Assembly: GCF_000276665.1 (NCBI RefSeq)
Contig: NW_004955417.1
Span: 25,917,578 to 25,981,577, forward strand
Direction of reading: 5' to 3'
Length of the DNA stretch: 64,000 nucleotides
Origin: Chinchilla lanigera
Lineage: Eukaryota > Chordata > Mammalia > Rodentia > Chinchillidae
Shown one piece after another: positions 45,601-59,061 of the stretch; the stretch's first letter is position 1; each line of letters opens with the position of its first letter. Both the position numbers and the translations under genes were made by a program. Under the pieces are notes generated by a model. The model did not search any database, was not told the DNA's origin, and was given only the letters and a program-made list of their open reading frames with translations.

Positions 45601-47679
45601 GGGAACAAGTAATAAATAAACAGACCACTTAGGTTTAATTTTACCACTTCTGCATCAAGAGACTGTTAAAAGCCAATCGCTCTCTATTGTTCCTATTACA
45701 ATAGTCACTAATTATCCACCGTGGACTCCATTTATGAGGAAAGCTAGGTCATCTACAAGCATAGATTTCTTTAAAAAAAAAATATGAAAAAGGTTGAAAG
45801 CTACTAGAACAAAAAATACAAAACAACAGCCTTATTTCAAGCTACTAAGTAGAGAAGTTTAAAAAATTATTTCCACTATTAAAACAGCCCATCTCTACTC
45901 GACGAGAAATGCATTTCTCCATATCACAAACACCTATAGAGCACACGAGCTAGGGTCTAGGTGTCCTGTGATGTGACGAGCAGGATCCATGAGAACACCC
46001 GCTTGTCTGAGGAGACAAGCGTGTCACAAACTCTCAAGCAAATGGCAAGTTTATAAATACAGACTGTGGCGGTGGCTGCCATTCACCTGGCTGCTCGCGT
46101 AACAGCTCTACTGAGTCAAGTGCGTTTCCTCCCTGGTGGGGCTCTGCTGTTCTTATCCTGTTCCCTGTGAACTCCACGCCACTGGGACAGCTGTCAACAC
46201 AGTGAATAAAAGGGGTGCACACCTGGAATAACAGGTGCACGGACACTGCTAGCTTTTTGTAAATATTTCTGCAGACACATTCCTTTGCATCCAATCCTTC
46301 ACCCACACCCCTTTCCCAAGGCTTTTATAGTCAAATATTTATACAGCTGCGGAAAAACGGGGCACAGGGATAAAACCAACCTTCAGGACTCAAAACAAAA
46401 ACAAAATGGGAAGTCCTAGACACTCCTCTCTTGCTGTGATGTTTCGTCTTCTCATACTTTAGAAAAGTAAGTTTTGATTCCCAGGTTGGATAACGGCAGG
46501 AACGCTGAGGTTGGTAAAGTCTAGTTGTAGCAGCAGACGTGGTATTCAAAATATTTAACAGGTGGCACAGACAGCGACAGAGGAAACACACTCCAGGACT
46601 GAGGCAGGTGCAGCCACTTAAAGCTGTGCTGGAGGACAGCCTCACACTGTCACCCCACAGCTCCTGTGCCCCAGTATATCCCCGCTGCCTGAAGTCTCAT
46701 GTCCGATCCCATTAGCTCAGGAGACTGCGTCCAATCAAGTACCTGCCAAGTACATCCTGCCATTCCATCCCCAGGACTGGACGTGAAGAAGGAAATGGAT
46801 GAGAGGATGACGAACGGGATGGAAGACAAAGCAGGTGGTAAGATACAGAAGCAGGCGAGGGAAGGCACTGTTCGAATACACTCGGTCTGAAGGCACTGTT
46901 GGTGCCTACAGAGTTGGTCTTACGAGAGCAGTCTGCATCTCAAGACAGGACAAACCATTAGGCCAAAGAAATGAACTGTTAATGATGCGATTTCAGCCAA
47001 ACAATGGCACAGCGAGAAAATTACTGGGGGAGAAAGCATATTGGATAGGGGTTTTTCCCAATCACCTCATCTATGAAGCTATCTGGGGATTCTGCTTTTA
47101 GAGCTGGTCCAAATTCACACATACTGAAAGTCCTTGTCTAAAAGGAAGGATGCACCGAGTTGCTCAGATGTTCCTCCTTAGGAGGCACTGGCAGAGGAGA
47201 AAGGAGGGACTTCCATCGTTCACTGTGCCCAATTCTGTATTGTCTGTGGTTTTATCAGCTCAGTACCTTTACCACGTGCATGCAAGGGGGCTTTCTCTGC
47301 TAGAGAGCTCACAGCTGAATGTGTGAACCTCAAATGATCTTTCTGAATTTTTTCAAACTTGAAGTTTCCTCCCAGCACCTCTGGATGTCTCTATCTTCCT
47401 TCTATCTCATAAGAAGAAGTGAAGGCAAGAGCGGGTACAGGGAGTGAAGGTGATGGGGGTTTTAATGGAGAAGATGAAAATGTTCATGGATGATGGTTAC
47501 ACCACAAAGAGAATTCACTGCGTGGCACAGAACCATGTACTTCAAACGGCTAAAGTGGTCAGTGTGTGTTATGTGCATTTGACCACGCTAATACTAATTT
47601 TAAAATGAGGGCAAATAAAGCAGAATGAAATGATGTTTTTGTAGGAAAACAGATGGGACTGGAGAGCACCATGGTAAAT

Positions 47680-48040
47680 GCTATGGTTTAGATCTGGAGT
47701 GTCCCCCGAGCCTGATATGTGGCTGGATCACAGGGGTGCTGCAAACATCAGTGTGTTAGTGCACCGATGAGTTCATAGCTGTCAGGAGGCGAGGCCTGGG
47801 AGAGGCGGGTCATGGGGTGTGACCCGGAAGCAGTGTCTCCCTCCCTTCTGCCTCTGCTTCCTGGCCGCCATGGTGTGAGCAGCTTTTCCTCCGCCTGGGC
47901 CCTTCCACCTTCCACCACGCTGTTTCTGTCTGGGAGCCAGCTGATTATGGACTGAAAATGTGAGCCAAAATAAAGCTCTCCTTCTTCAATCTGTGGAGGT
48001 CGAGTATTGCGTCTTGGCAACCGGGGACAGTGAATAGGAC
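47680..48040 (+). repeat. MaLR-type solo LTR
   Basis: 'tgctatggtttagatctgga' start, 'ggtcatggggtgtgacccgg', 'ttcctggccgccatggtgtg', 'gactgaaaatgtgagccaaa', then AATAAA and 'ttgcgtcttggcaacc'. Full-length layout with recognisable U3 and poly(A) signal. Confidence 0.8.
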
Positions 48041-48807
48041 ATTAAGTGAAAGAAGCCAGACTCAGAAAGTTCAGTATTCTTAGGTGTTCTCTTGTGTGCG
48101 TAACCCAGAAAAAAAATATTTTAAAAGAAAGAGTGGTGACATGAAAGTGGAAGGAAGACTATTTGGGAAGAAGAAGGGGATCGAGGGACAGGGAGGAAGG
48201 GAAAAGGGGAGAACCAGTGGGTAAGGCTGATCACAGTATGTCATACACAGATATGAATATGCCCAAATGCAACCTACTCTTCTATACACCTAAGGTGCAT
48301 TTTTTTCTTGAGAAGCAAATGCAGGAGTCAAGCAGAAGGTCCAGAGCCTGAGACAGAGCTCTTCCTCAGCCGTGTCTGTCCTCAGTCCCTGTTATGTTTG
48401 GAGGCTCAGCCACCGGAGCAGCAGCAGCTCATCTCTGCAGCAGCTGACCTCCCGCTTCTACATGCTTGTGTTTCTCCATGGAGCACTGCCCTGCCCTTGC
48501 CCAGTCACACTCACAGCCCCAAGAAGAGGCAGCTGATAATGTAGAGGGAAGCAGATGGTGTTACAAGCTGCTTCTCTTATGGTTTTTCCATGAGCTTTAA
48601 TTTGAAAAAGTAAGTTTTGGTGTTTCCACTACATATCCAAATGTCACCACATGGTAAACCAAAAATCTATCATGGTAATCTCTCTAGTCAGAGACCCTAC
48701 ATGTGAACATTTATTAATTTTGGTTATACCTGCATGCCTGTTATTTTATGGCAAAATCTTTACCAAAATTGAGATTTCCTCTATTCATTAAACCCTCTGC
48801 TTACGGT

Positions 48808-49310
48808 AGTGTGCTAGTTTTCTGCTGCAGTCGTAAACCATTGGGACCCAACACAGATTCCCAGTTGCACAGGTCAGAAGTCTAACGCAGGTCTCACCAG
48901 ACTGAAATCAAGATGACAGCTGGGTCAGGCTCCTTTGGGAGGCCCCACAGGAGAATCTGTTTCCTTCTTCATGCAGGCTGTTGGCAGATGTCTGCTCCTT
49001 GTGGTTACGGCCCCTATTTCCTTGCTGTCAGCCCTCTGGGGACCATTCTCCATCCCACCTCTGCAGGTTCCTACATCTCTCCTCTCAGCCCAATTCAGGC
49101 CTCTGCTTTCTTCCATTCTCACAGTCAACAGTGGCAGATGAGGTGTCACCCCGTGAATCTTGCTCCTGTCTCCTTGGGTAATCCCATCCCTCTGGCCACA
49201 ACTGGAAGGCTTCTCTTTTAAGAGCTCATATGACTAGATCAGGCGCATCTGGAAAACCCAGGGTAACTTCTCTATTTCAAGGCTCATATCTCAGTCACAG
49301 GTTCAGAGGT
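48808..49310 (-). repeat. Old LTR-like repeat, antisense
   Basis: 'gctagttttctgctgcagtc', 'aggtcagaagtctaacgcag', 'ggagaatctgtttccttctt', 'actagatcaggcgcatctgg', matching an old placental LTR-type repeat in antisense. Confidence 0.55.
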
Positions 49311-49499
49311 TCTGGTGATTAGGGCACTTGACTTTCAAACAGAACATAGACTGCAAGAGGATAGAAAAGAATTTCAAGGCAGAGTTTTCCATCCTCAAGA
49401 TTCTTCATGAATTACTAAGAGCTGAAGTTTTCTCTTTCCACTTATGGTGAGGTGGGCAGGCTGCCTTGCTGGTTCTTACCCTGCCTAACTCAAAGCCAC

Positions 49500-49880
49500 C
49501 TGCTCAGCAGTCAGGGCCACCTGATGAGCACCACACCCAATGCTCTAAGTTTCCAAAGTTCACCTTGATCTGGCCCAGCACTCCCATCCACCACGTCTCC
49601 CTTCTTCTCAGGGTTCATCTTGCAAATGTTTTCACTGTGCGCCCCCAGCCCCACACTACTCCCTCATCCTCCTTTCTGCATATGCACCAACCACAGAGTC
49701 GCCCAGCTGTAAAGCCCTCCCACACTTCATGCCTAACCAGTCTTTACCCAAATTCCCATCCACAAGCCTCCTCCAAAAAGCCTTCTCAAGCCTGTCATCT
49801 CTGGCTGCATCATGTGGTACACATTCACTCTGCACCAGTCCCTCACTGGGTAGTGGACACACAGGGAAGGGCCGAACAAG
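49500..49880 (+). repeat. Possible L2 fossil
   Basis: 'caccttgatctggcccagca', 'cttctgcatatgcaccaacc', 'cctccaaaaagccttctcaa' resemble the LINE2 3' region. Diverged. Confidence 0.45.
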
Positions 49881-49984
49881 CTCCCCACCCCCAGGAGCTT
49901 AGAGTCTAGCGAGGGAGAGATGAGTAAAGACAGGCAATGCAAACGATTCGAATTGTAATGGGCAGAGTTTGAGTTCTCCATATG

Positions 49985-50600
49985 TCTGGAACAGGTTATG
50001 ACAAATCTGGTGGTTTAAAGCAGGAGACATTTATTGCCTTACAGCTGTGGAGGCCAAAGCCCAAAACTAGTGTTATTGGGTGAATAAAGGTCCCTCCTTC
50101 CATACCCCTCTCCCTGAAGGTTCAGGGGAGAACATTTCCTTTGCTTTTCTCTAGTGGAGATGCATTCTTTGAATTCTTCAGTCGTCAAAGTCAGAGATAG
50201 AGTATTTTCACCAACGCTACTTCCATCTCCTTGTCTCTGTTCTGTGTGATGTTGCTCTCCCTCTGCTTCCCTTTTACAAAAATACTTGTGGGCTAGGTTG
50301 TAGCTCAGTGGTAGACTGCCTGGAATTCCTGAGGCCTTGGGTTCGATTACAAGAAACACAAACACACACACACTCATATATGCTTGTGATTACATTTAAC
50401 ACCTACTAAGATAATCCAGGATTGTCCCCTTGTTGCAAGAGACCTGATTGAATCACGCTGCAAAGAAAGTAAAATACAAAGCAGTATTTCACATTTACTT
50501 TATAGAAAGTAACATTCTTAGGGCATAAGCCCCTTGATATCTTTTAGGTCATTACACAGGCTACCACACACTGAGGGGAAGGCAAGCCAGGTGGATGGAC
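49985..50600 (-). repeat. Old LTR-like repeat interrupted by an ID SINE
   Basis: The left part 'gacaaatctggtggtttaaa' with 'ttacagctgtggaggccaaa' and the right part 'aagataatccaggattgtcc' with 'gtcattacacaggctacca' belong to the same kind of old antisense repeat as at 48808. An ID element sits between them. Confidence 0.5.
50283..50375 (+). repeat. ID SINE with CA-rich tail
   Basis: 'gggctaggttgtagctcagt' (A box), 'ccttgggttcgattacaag' (B box), then a cacaaacacacacac tail. Confidence 0.85.
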
Positions 50601-52437
50601 AGGGTGACCCCTCTAACGTGGGTAGCCATGAAAGGAGACTGCTATGAGGGGACTTTGAAACTAAGATTTCATTTCAGTAGTGGGAGTGATACTTGATTCT
50701 TCATCAACAGCATTTCAAACTAGAAATATACATAAAAGTTAATCAAACCACTATGGAAATAATTTCTGTTAATAGTGAGCTGCGGAATCATAGGACTTTT
50801 GCCTCTCCAGAATCTTGCTGACACCATTTCAAACAAAGAGGCAGAAAAATGACACTGTGTACACATGTAGATTATTTTGTGTGTATTTCTGAAGCAAACC
50901 ACTATTTGCTGCTTTTGCTCTAAACCCTGATTATGTATTTATTTATGCCCCATTTCAAAACAAATTTGAAGAATTAAATACCACTTTGACAGTGATGAAA
51001 GCTTCCGTAGGGGCAGAGATGATCTGACAATTCACCCAACATTCAGACAGATATTGAACTGTTGGGAAAACCCACTTCTATTCATTGGTTGGAAATTGTT
51101 GGATATTAGTCAACCAAGCCCTGAAATTTGTCACTTAAAGAATAAAGGTTTATAGTTGTTTTGTTTATGCCAACAATGTGTTTTACTGGTAAAAACAGAA
51201 GATTCACAGGGGTTGCTGTTTTCTCTTAATGATAGATGATTCTCTTTAAATATTAAGTGCTTTTCTTGTCACACAAGCAGTAGCTACTGAGAAGATTTCT
51301 GGGGTGCAGCTGATGCTTCTTGATCTGGAAGCTGGTTACATGGCTATGTAGTTTTTAAAAATTCATCAAGCTGTACTAATAGTATACACACAATGATGCA
51401 TTAACTGCACTTATTAAGGTTAAAGAATAGCAATGTATTATTGTTAGCAAAATCATAAAATGCAAGGAAGAAACAAGAGGCACATGAAAGCAATAATATC
51501 TAGTTGTTAAAACTTTGGTTGTGCTGTTGAAATTCGCCTACTCTTTCCCTGTCTACTTGTCTCATCATGGTAGATAAGATGTCACACCCTGCCGCGTTGG
51601 AGTTGCTGGGTCACCAAGCTCCTGACCCACCGAGTGTGCAGAAGTAGCTGCACACTGTGCCCTCTGTTGGAAATGTTTGCTTTTCCTCCTGTCACAGTCT
51701 CCCCCGCTGCACAGTCTCTGCTGGACTGGGATGCGCGTGGCCAGATTGGGCTCCCCATGCTCTCTCTCTGTGGGCAGCTTTCCCAGCAGGGCCCTGCTCT
51801 GAATGCTGGCCTTGTCCCTCCTTGGCCCCATGGTCTTGCCGCTGTGTCTCATCCCACGTCCCTCAGCCCAAACCTCGTTTCTCCCTTCTTTTGCTGTCTC
51901 CATCTCAGGGCCAACTTTAATCTGTCCTGCAGACCATCTAGTCTGACTGCCGAGCCCTCCACTGTGCTGACCCAGGCAGATTATAGATAAATTCAATGTC
52001 AGCAAGAATAACAGACAAGTAGAGAATATCTGCCACCTGTAGCTGAGTAGTATCTACCCTAATTAAATGCTTTTAAACAGGGTGACACCTTAAAAACCAC
52101 AACCATCTCTTCATCCCTGGTGATTCTTTGGACTGACTGAGTTTTTCTGTAAAGAACTGCTCCTTGCACTGCCAGTTTGGGCTGCAGTCACCCGGAGTGG
52201 CACTGAGCTACAACATCCAAGATGACGCACGTGCATAGCTAGCGATTGGTATTAGGTGACAGCTAGAGCACTTGGTTTTCCATGTGTCCTCTCTGAATGA
52301 CTTGGGCTTGGACCCTCTATGGATGGTCTTAGACTTCTCTCACCATGGTGGCTGGATCGTGGAGGTACAGTCCATATACACAAAAGTAGACAGTCCAAGT
52401 GTCAAATACAGTCTGCTAAGTTGCACATTATAAGTTT
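50601..52437. other. AT-rich intron without recognised repeats
   Basis: About 1.8 kb; 50900-51480 is AT-rich and complex, 51560-51960 is GC-richer with chance open frames. No exon recognised. Confidence 0.4.
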
Positions 52438-52635
52438 TTGGGTGGGGAATTCCTGGAGATTCAATGCAGGGACTTTGCACTGAGCTATATCCGCAATCTT
52501 TTCTTAAAAGCATTTATTTTGAGACAGAATCTTGCTAAGTTACAAGTGATCCAGGTTGAGCTTGAACTTGCTATCCTCCTGCCTCAGCCTCCCAGAATAC
52601 GGGGACAATGGGCATGTGTAGCCATGCTCAGTTTT
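52438..52635 (-). repeat. Antisense B1-dID SINE
   Basis: ID half 'tggagattcaatgcagggac', 'ttgcactgagctatatccgc'; B1 half 'gagacagaatcttgctaagt', 'cctcctgcctcagcctccca'. Confidence 0.83.
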
Positions 52636-52989
52636 ACAGTAGAATTTCTGCTCTATCTCCCTTAGGACATGTCACAGGACCAGCCCAAAAGGGCTCCACC
52701 CCTTGATGAATTTGTCCTGGTGGTGGTCCTGGTGGACTGAGGTCCCGAGACGCTATCCACGGGCACCACCGGCAACAGAGAGGGGTCAGGCATGCCCACA
52801 CCTCAGCGGAGAGTTGCACTGCTCCTATTCCATCTGCACCTGGGTCACTAAGGGGAGAGGGAGTGGTCAGCCCATGGAAGGAGGGAGGGCCTCTTACCCA
52901 ATGACGGCGACTTCAGATGTCAGACTAGGTTTCCCAAGTCTCATTGGGATGGAGCCATCTGAAGTCCTGACACAACATCCTTGAAGGAG

Positions 52990-54050
52990 ATCATGCAAAA
53001 TGATCTCTTTTTGTTGCTTAGTTTCTTTTTAAATTAGTGTATATTCGTAATGCGTAACAATTACACACATCTTCGGGGACTGGAGCACAGGTACAGATGT
53101 ATCTCATCTTAGTCATTTTCTCATCCCTCCCAGCCCTCCCGTCTCCCCACACCCCGACGCAATAATATTTTTAAATGACTTAATTTAGTTTTACCAACAA
53201 TATCTCACAGGTGTCCTTACTCCTGTTTGAGCCTGATCCCATTGTGAACCAGCTCAGCCTTTCACTGTGTCCCTTGAGCTAAAAAATCAAAACCCCTTAA
53301 TCGAAAAGTTCTTCACAAAACAAAACAAACAAAAGCCCACACAGTGACATGTACCAGGCACAGCTTCACGCACTTCTTGAGGCTCGCTTGTCCCCGACCC
53401 TGATGTGTGCCCTGCTTGGGGGTGGGGAGACGATCAGGCCTGCGAGCTGCACAGGGACCTGGTTAAAAATCTCAGTGTCCAATGCTTTGAAATGGCTCTG
53501 GTGAAACAACTGAACTGCTTGTTCTCAAGTCAAAGAACCAGAGTGGCCCGGCTTAATACTGCCGATCTGTCTACGTGATGTGCGTGGCATCCGACACGTT
53601 TTCTACTTGGTACAGCCACCCGGCTTGCATTCCAAGCCCTCCATCACAAGCATATGGCTGTGTAGAATTATAAAGGTGACAGCCAGATAGGGCGTCTGGC
53701 ATCTGGGACTACTTTCTTTCCAGTGGGTCTTTAAATTAGAGGTTTCAAAAAAGAAAAACAAAACCAAACAAAAAAGACCTCACTGATTTATTGAATGTGT
53801 TTTCACCAAAAATATGAAAGCTGAGGTTTTGTTTCTCTGATTTGTTTATTTTATCCAAGACTCATAATAATGAAGACATTTGAAATCCCAAACAGTTCAT
53901 GCGTAAGCGTGTGTGTACAAATAAATGGAAACATTTTCACAAAGTGATGTTTTTACTACATTTGATGATAAATTTTGCATCGGCCTGGTCAAACACCAGT
54001 CGAGGTGTTGCAGTGGATTTTTTTTTAGATGTGACTAATATTTAAATCAG
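52990..54050. other. Intron without clear repeats; AT-rich complex block 53780-54010
   Basis: No SINE or L1 recognised. The part 53780-54010 is AT-rich but not simple, with long stretches typical of constrained noncoding DNA. This is only an impression. Confidence 0.35.
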
Positions 54051-54275
54051 TAGACTAGGTAGGTGGATTCTCCTCTGTGGCATGAACAGATATCATCCAA
54101 CCAGCCAAAGGCTTTAAAAGACTGAGGTCTCCCAAAGAGGGAGGACTCCAGTCCCCATGCTATCTTTGGTACAAGGCTGCAACTTCAACTTTTGCCAGAA
54201 TTCCCAGACCCATAACCAAATGAGCCAACTCCTTAAAATAAAAATTTGTCTCACTCATCAAAAGAAAGTCACAGT
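54050..54275 (+). repeat. 3' piece of an ancient interspersed repeat
   Basis: 'agactaggtaggtggattct', 'caaatgagccaactccttaa', 'aataaaaatttgtctc' resemble the 3' end of the repeat type seen at 37233. Confidence 0.45.
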
Positions 54276-55089
54276 GAGACAAAGCTCAGTTTGACACGTG
54301 TGGGATGGTGCTGTGATGCTGGGATATGCTTCGGGAAGTGCGTTAATCCATGGCTTGTAGCACCAGCCTTCTTGGACCTTTCAGTGAACCAGCTTCTGCA
54401 AAGACACAGGCTGCAGGTGTGACATTTAGCTACAGACTGTCCCTGTTTGTTAAGGAAGGGAGCTCTTTCTTTTGGTGCAGTCAGGCCTTGCCAAGGTGTG
54501 ATAATCCCTACCGGTCCTTACATCTAGGTGGCGCTGTGGAGAGCAGAGACCGTACAAGCCTAGCTCTGGCCCTGGTGAACACCACTGACTGCATAAATAC
54601 AAAGGGGTGGAAGTGAGCTGAGCTCTGCAGGGCTTTATAGGAGCAACTGAAAGCAAGAGCGACAGCCCTAAAGGTTTATACTGAGAAATGTGCGTGTTTC
54701 CGTCTAAGTCATTGCACTACGTTTTTGTTTGTCTCGCTTACTTTTCCTTTAAAGAGCAGATGACCAGTTTGGATTTTTTAAGAAACCTGACTATATGAGG
54801 CTCATGCATAAGACATTTTCATTGCATCTGGTGACCAAAAGTGGAGAGACTTTGTTTCACCTACCGTTATAAATGAGTCACTGGGCACGTGAAGTAACTC
54901 TTTCAGTGAGCTGGCATAAGAAGAAAAATGAACCAACTAGATATTTTCTGTGTCTCACAAAGCATGATGATGGTGAGACTTCAACACGACAATACAGAGG
55001 AGAGTTCTTTTTAACTGTGAAGAGCTACAGAGGTGTCTGTCACATTGATCTGCAAGTCAGCCAGGTTCAAGCTTAAGAAGCATTCCTAT

Positions 55090-55660
55090 TTAATTCAGGA
55101 AAAATACAAGAATTCTCTCTACATCTCCTACTCACTACTGCTCAGCCTTGTTAAGAAAGTACTATTGACCCAGCAAGGGAAATAAAGTAGGGGTATAAAG
55201 AAGCAAAAAACAGAGGTAAAATCATCCTGCTTTGAGGTTGAGATGACTCTATGCCTGGAAAGCTCAAAGACAATTGGAGAGCTGTTGTAAACACCAGAAG
55301 AATCCAACAACTCATCCAGGCATACAATTAATATATTGAAATCATAGCTTTCATGTGGCCAAACAGCAGTCAGTAGAGGTTAAAATGTAAGAGCCCATGT
55401 ATAATAATAGCTAAAAATAAATTTTAAAGTAAATACTACAAATCCATAGGAAGAAAAGTTTAAATATCTAATGGAGGATCACAAAGAAAATCTAAACAAA
55501 TATCCATATGTTGCAAGAGAACATCCATATCACCTCCCACAAAGTTAATCCACAAATGTAATGTAATCTCAATGAATCCAGCATTTAACTTTCCATTTCA
55601 CTAAAGGTAGACCAGATATCTTGAAAAGCCATGCACTACACACACCTAAAAGTGCTGGAT
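55090..55660 (+). mobile_element. Decayed L1 ORF2 fragment
   Basis: 'gactctatgcctggaaagct', 'atccaggcatacaattaata', 'atccatatgttgcaagagaa' follow L1 ORF2 order on the plus strand. Strongly diverged, with many stops. Confidence 0.7.
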
Positions 55661-55954
55661 AAAAACTATTTGAAAATCATGGATAGAAGAAAAAACAGTG
55701 CACTGATGTGAAGTAATGAGTTGATACTATGGCCAACTTGGGGTAGAAAGGCTGGGAGAGAATGAAGGAGAGATTACTGGTATCTATAACCAAGAACATG
55801 TTTTTGCACCGCTTGGCAATTTTTAGGAGGTGTGGCACAATTCCATGGGTGGTCATACCTGCAAAGTGGGGAAAATTCTGATGTTCATGCAAGATCTCGA
55901 CCTTACAGGGCTGCACAGTTACCAAAAGGATAGACAGAATTTCTACTCCAACAC

Positions 55955-56098
55955 TATGATTTTTGTTTTTGAGCCAGAGTCTTGCTAGGTAGTTCAGGCT
56001 GGCCTTGAACTCACAATGTAGCCCAACATGGCCTTGAACTCATAGCAATCCTCCTGCCTCAGCCTCCAGAGTGCTGTGAGTAGGGAGCCACAGCATTT
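55955..56098 (-). repeat. Antisense B1 SINE
   Basis: 'tttttgtttttgagccagag', 'caggctggccttgaactcac', 'cctcctgcctcagcctccag'. Confidence 0.93.
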
Positions 56099-56614
56099 GC
56101 TGACATTTATACACAACAAAACATGACATACCGCATTTCTGTCTCCATAAGGAGGAGGATGGGGAGTTACAGTGTTGAGACTGACTTAGACACTACTGTG
56201 TTAAACAGATTCAACTGGGATCTCTCTAGCGCTTAGAGCCTTACATGTTTCACCAAAACCTGCGGCACAACATCAGTCCCAGTGATGTTTGATAACCGAC
56301 TCTATTCTTTTCCTCACGCATGCCCCATTTTAACCTGTAGTCACAGCTGGGAAAGGAGCATCTCGGAGATTAATACTATTAGTTTCCATTTGTACGGGGA
56401 GATTGAGTTTCCACAGTGCTGCCACAAGCATCACTATGACCCTGTGCAGGGGAGGGAGCGGGAGCTCAGACAGACCATCTGGTTTGCCCAAGAAGCGACG
56501 GCTTGAAGGAGCAGAGTGAGGAGAGCTGGGTCTTTTGACCTTGATGTCCCAGTGTGTCACAGGCTCACAGTGGATGCCCTTCCCCCACACACTCTAAGTG
56601 CTTGGCGAAAACAG

Positions 56615-56690
56615 CAATGTAATGCAAAGTCTCTTATCCTTTCTGGGCCTCGGTTTCCCCCCTGTAATATGAGGTAGTTGAAAGAAATTC
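56615..56690 (+). repeat. MIR SINE fragment
   Basis: 'tatcctttctgggcctcggt', 'ttcccccctgtaatatgagg' is the MIR core. Confidence 0.65.
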
Positions 56691-56699
56691 AGAGAGATA

Positions 56700-58090
56700 C
56701 ACCATCGAAGGTCACGTGGCCACCCCAGCCTCAGTGGCACCGGTGAGTTTACAGTAAGTGTTCTCACCTCCTTCACCAGCTCAGCCAGTCTGCCCGAAGC
56801 AGGCAGGCACCCTGGCGCAGCGCAAAGCGCACGCACTTCTCTGTCTGGCATTTGACGCCTCGCAGAATGAGCTGGTAGAGATTTTTTACAGGCCCACCTT
56901 TGGAAAGCGGACCCAAAGGCGGGAGTGGCATGCATGCCCTTTTGTGCCCTGGCTCTGGCCTGCCAGCTCCCCAGAAAAACAGACGACATAGCACTGCTTC
57001 GAAATGTCACCAGTGTCCTTGTGGTCAGCGCCACATGGCCACGCCTGCAGGTCCTAAATCTCCCGTTACTCAGCAGCAGGGCTGCATGTCAGCTTCCTTT
57101 TGGAAATAAAAGCCATTACCTGACTCCCGATATTTCAGCTTTCCTCCCTATTTCATAGTCCATAAAGCGCTGCTCTGACGAGGAGAGACTTTTTATTTAA
57201 GAGGAGGCATAAGGCAGCAAGTCTTTTTCACCTCTTGATTGCTTATTACTTCCCACAAGCCATGAAGCAGTAATTGTGCCACACAGCCCTCCTAACTGCT
57301 CACGTCTACTGAGCACTGTGCACTGGGTGTCTCGCTGCCCTCCCTCCCTGCCAACTCACTGTACAGCTGGCACGAGCACCGCCAGACCCGGGGTTAATAC
57401 GTGCACCACGCAACTCATTAGCTGCACATTAGCGGCAGAGCCAAGAACCATCATGACAGATCCCACAACGTGTGCGCTCAGGTCAGAGTCTCAGCCCAGG
57501 GCCCCTGAAATGCAGAGGTCAGCAGCTTGGCGTCAGCTCTTCGGTGCATGTTGAGCATATCCTGCTCAAAGGAGTCACTGGGGATGGCGACGAATATGGG
57601 GCCTCATTAAAAATTCAGGGGTGGAGATATCCCTCTGCAGGAGCCACAGGGCTTCCCAGTTATCGATCTGCCTTTTCACTCACATGAAGAATTTATTGGG
57701 TTTAACACCAAAAGATGAGAAGCCTGCACATCCAAATGGCATTATCGTATTTCCAGGAGCGAAATGCCATTTGTGAGGGAGCCAACTCAGCAGCCCCAAG
57801 GTCGGGCTGAAAGGGTGAGCGCAAGTCTGTCTGAGCCCAAATGTTATTTTTATCATCTGAACAGCACCAGCCGGTTTAAACCAAAGCAGGTAAAATCATG
57901 AGAGCATGTGCCTCTCCTTCCTTATTTATTTTCTTTCTTCCCTGCCTTTTCTTCCTTAGCTGGATGTAGTAATAAAAAAGCCTTGGAAAACTAACTGCTC
58001 TTTGAGGGTGGGCTCTCAGTTCACCCCCAGAATGCACCAGGTGGCCATGACACTGTTGATATACATCCTACCAGTTGGGCTTTCTTTTTT
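56700..58090. other. Repeat-poor intron block
   Basis: No element recognised over about 1.4 kb. The subregions 57100-57290 and 57690-57900 are complex, AT-rich in parts, and show no simple repeats. No exon with syntrophin similarity found. Confidence 0.4.
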
Positions 58091-58099
58091 TTTTTTGGA

Positions 58100-58441
58100 G
58101 GGTGTCTTGGTTACTTTTCTCTCGTTGCTGAGACAAAATACCCAACGCTCAAAATGAAGGAAAGAGAGATTTATTTAGCTTACAGTTTGTGGAGGTTTCA
58201 GTCGGCTGGCTCCAAGGCAGAAGATAGCAAAGCAACAAGAGCAAAGCAGCCTCCTTCTCTCCCTTACATTGCAAACAGGCTACCCCCAGCTAAGGGGCGT
58301 GTAGCTCTCACATAATCTCCACACGCTCCCCTTGCACAGGCTCAGGATGTGTACAAAGTAAGCACCCTGGCTTCCTGCTGAGTCCCTTAGCCAAACCTCT
58401 AGACTCCCCAAATTGACACAATGTATCAACCATAACATAGG
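58100..58441 (-). repeat. MaLR-type LTR fossil, antisense
   Basis: 'gtgtcttggttacttttctc', 'gctgagacaaaatacccaac', 'gtttgtggaggtttcagtcg', 'tgacacaatgtatcaaccat' at the end. Same group as 10594-10965. Confidence 0.65.
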
Positions 58442-59061
58442 GCAAGAAACCCAAGTAGGAGTAGAAAAAACATACTAGGAAAGTTCCTACACATCTCCAG
58501 GTCTGCTGTGATTCAAAGTGATTATTTAAGAGTACAGTTAGGGCAGGACTTCAGATTTTCCTTTCATAAAGCATAGAAAAATGATACAGATGCTTCCAGC
58601 AGCTCAAGGATTATCTAACCCAACCCTGATGCTTCAAATTTGCTTCAGTTGTAGTCCTGCTCTGAGGAAGGAAAGGAACCCAACATAAAACCTCTGGTTT
58701 AAAATTACACAGCATGCAGTGCTCATAGTTTCACAAAATCACTTAAAAATAAAAAGGTCAAACTAATCATCGCAGCACCGAGGAGCAGCTTTTTCGTCAA
58801 CACAATTTGAAGAGCAGTTTTTACCCTCAATGATTGCACCTCCTCCTGACAGACTCCCAGTAAGCACTGTGTACCATGAGGCACATCCGCATCATCAGCG
58901 AAGCTTCAGTGACTCAGCCCCTGATGGAGCTGTGTGTCCTGCAGGCTGGAGAGCCCACCGCCCCCAAGTGGGCCCGGCCCTGCACACACATCCCGTACAG
59001 CCGGAAGGAGCTCTTCCGGAGTCTTACAGGAAACAGTGACTACAGAATCACTCCATGAAAC

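Larger units (their letters stand above)
43113..47670. other. Mostly repeat-free intron
   Basis: Contains short ATTC (43760-43781) and GAA (45572-45600) microsatellites and the small tandem repeat at 44822-44901. A MIR remnant is possible at 44540-44620. No exon recognised. Confidence 0.4.

Noticed and set aside
56594..57034. Possible missing upstream SNTB1 exon on the minus strand
   Set aside because: The 146-codon frame does not resemble the PH or PDZ segments that precede the visible exons.
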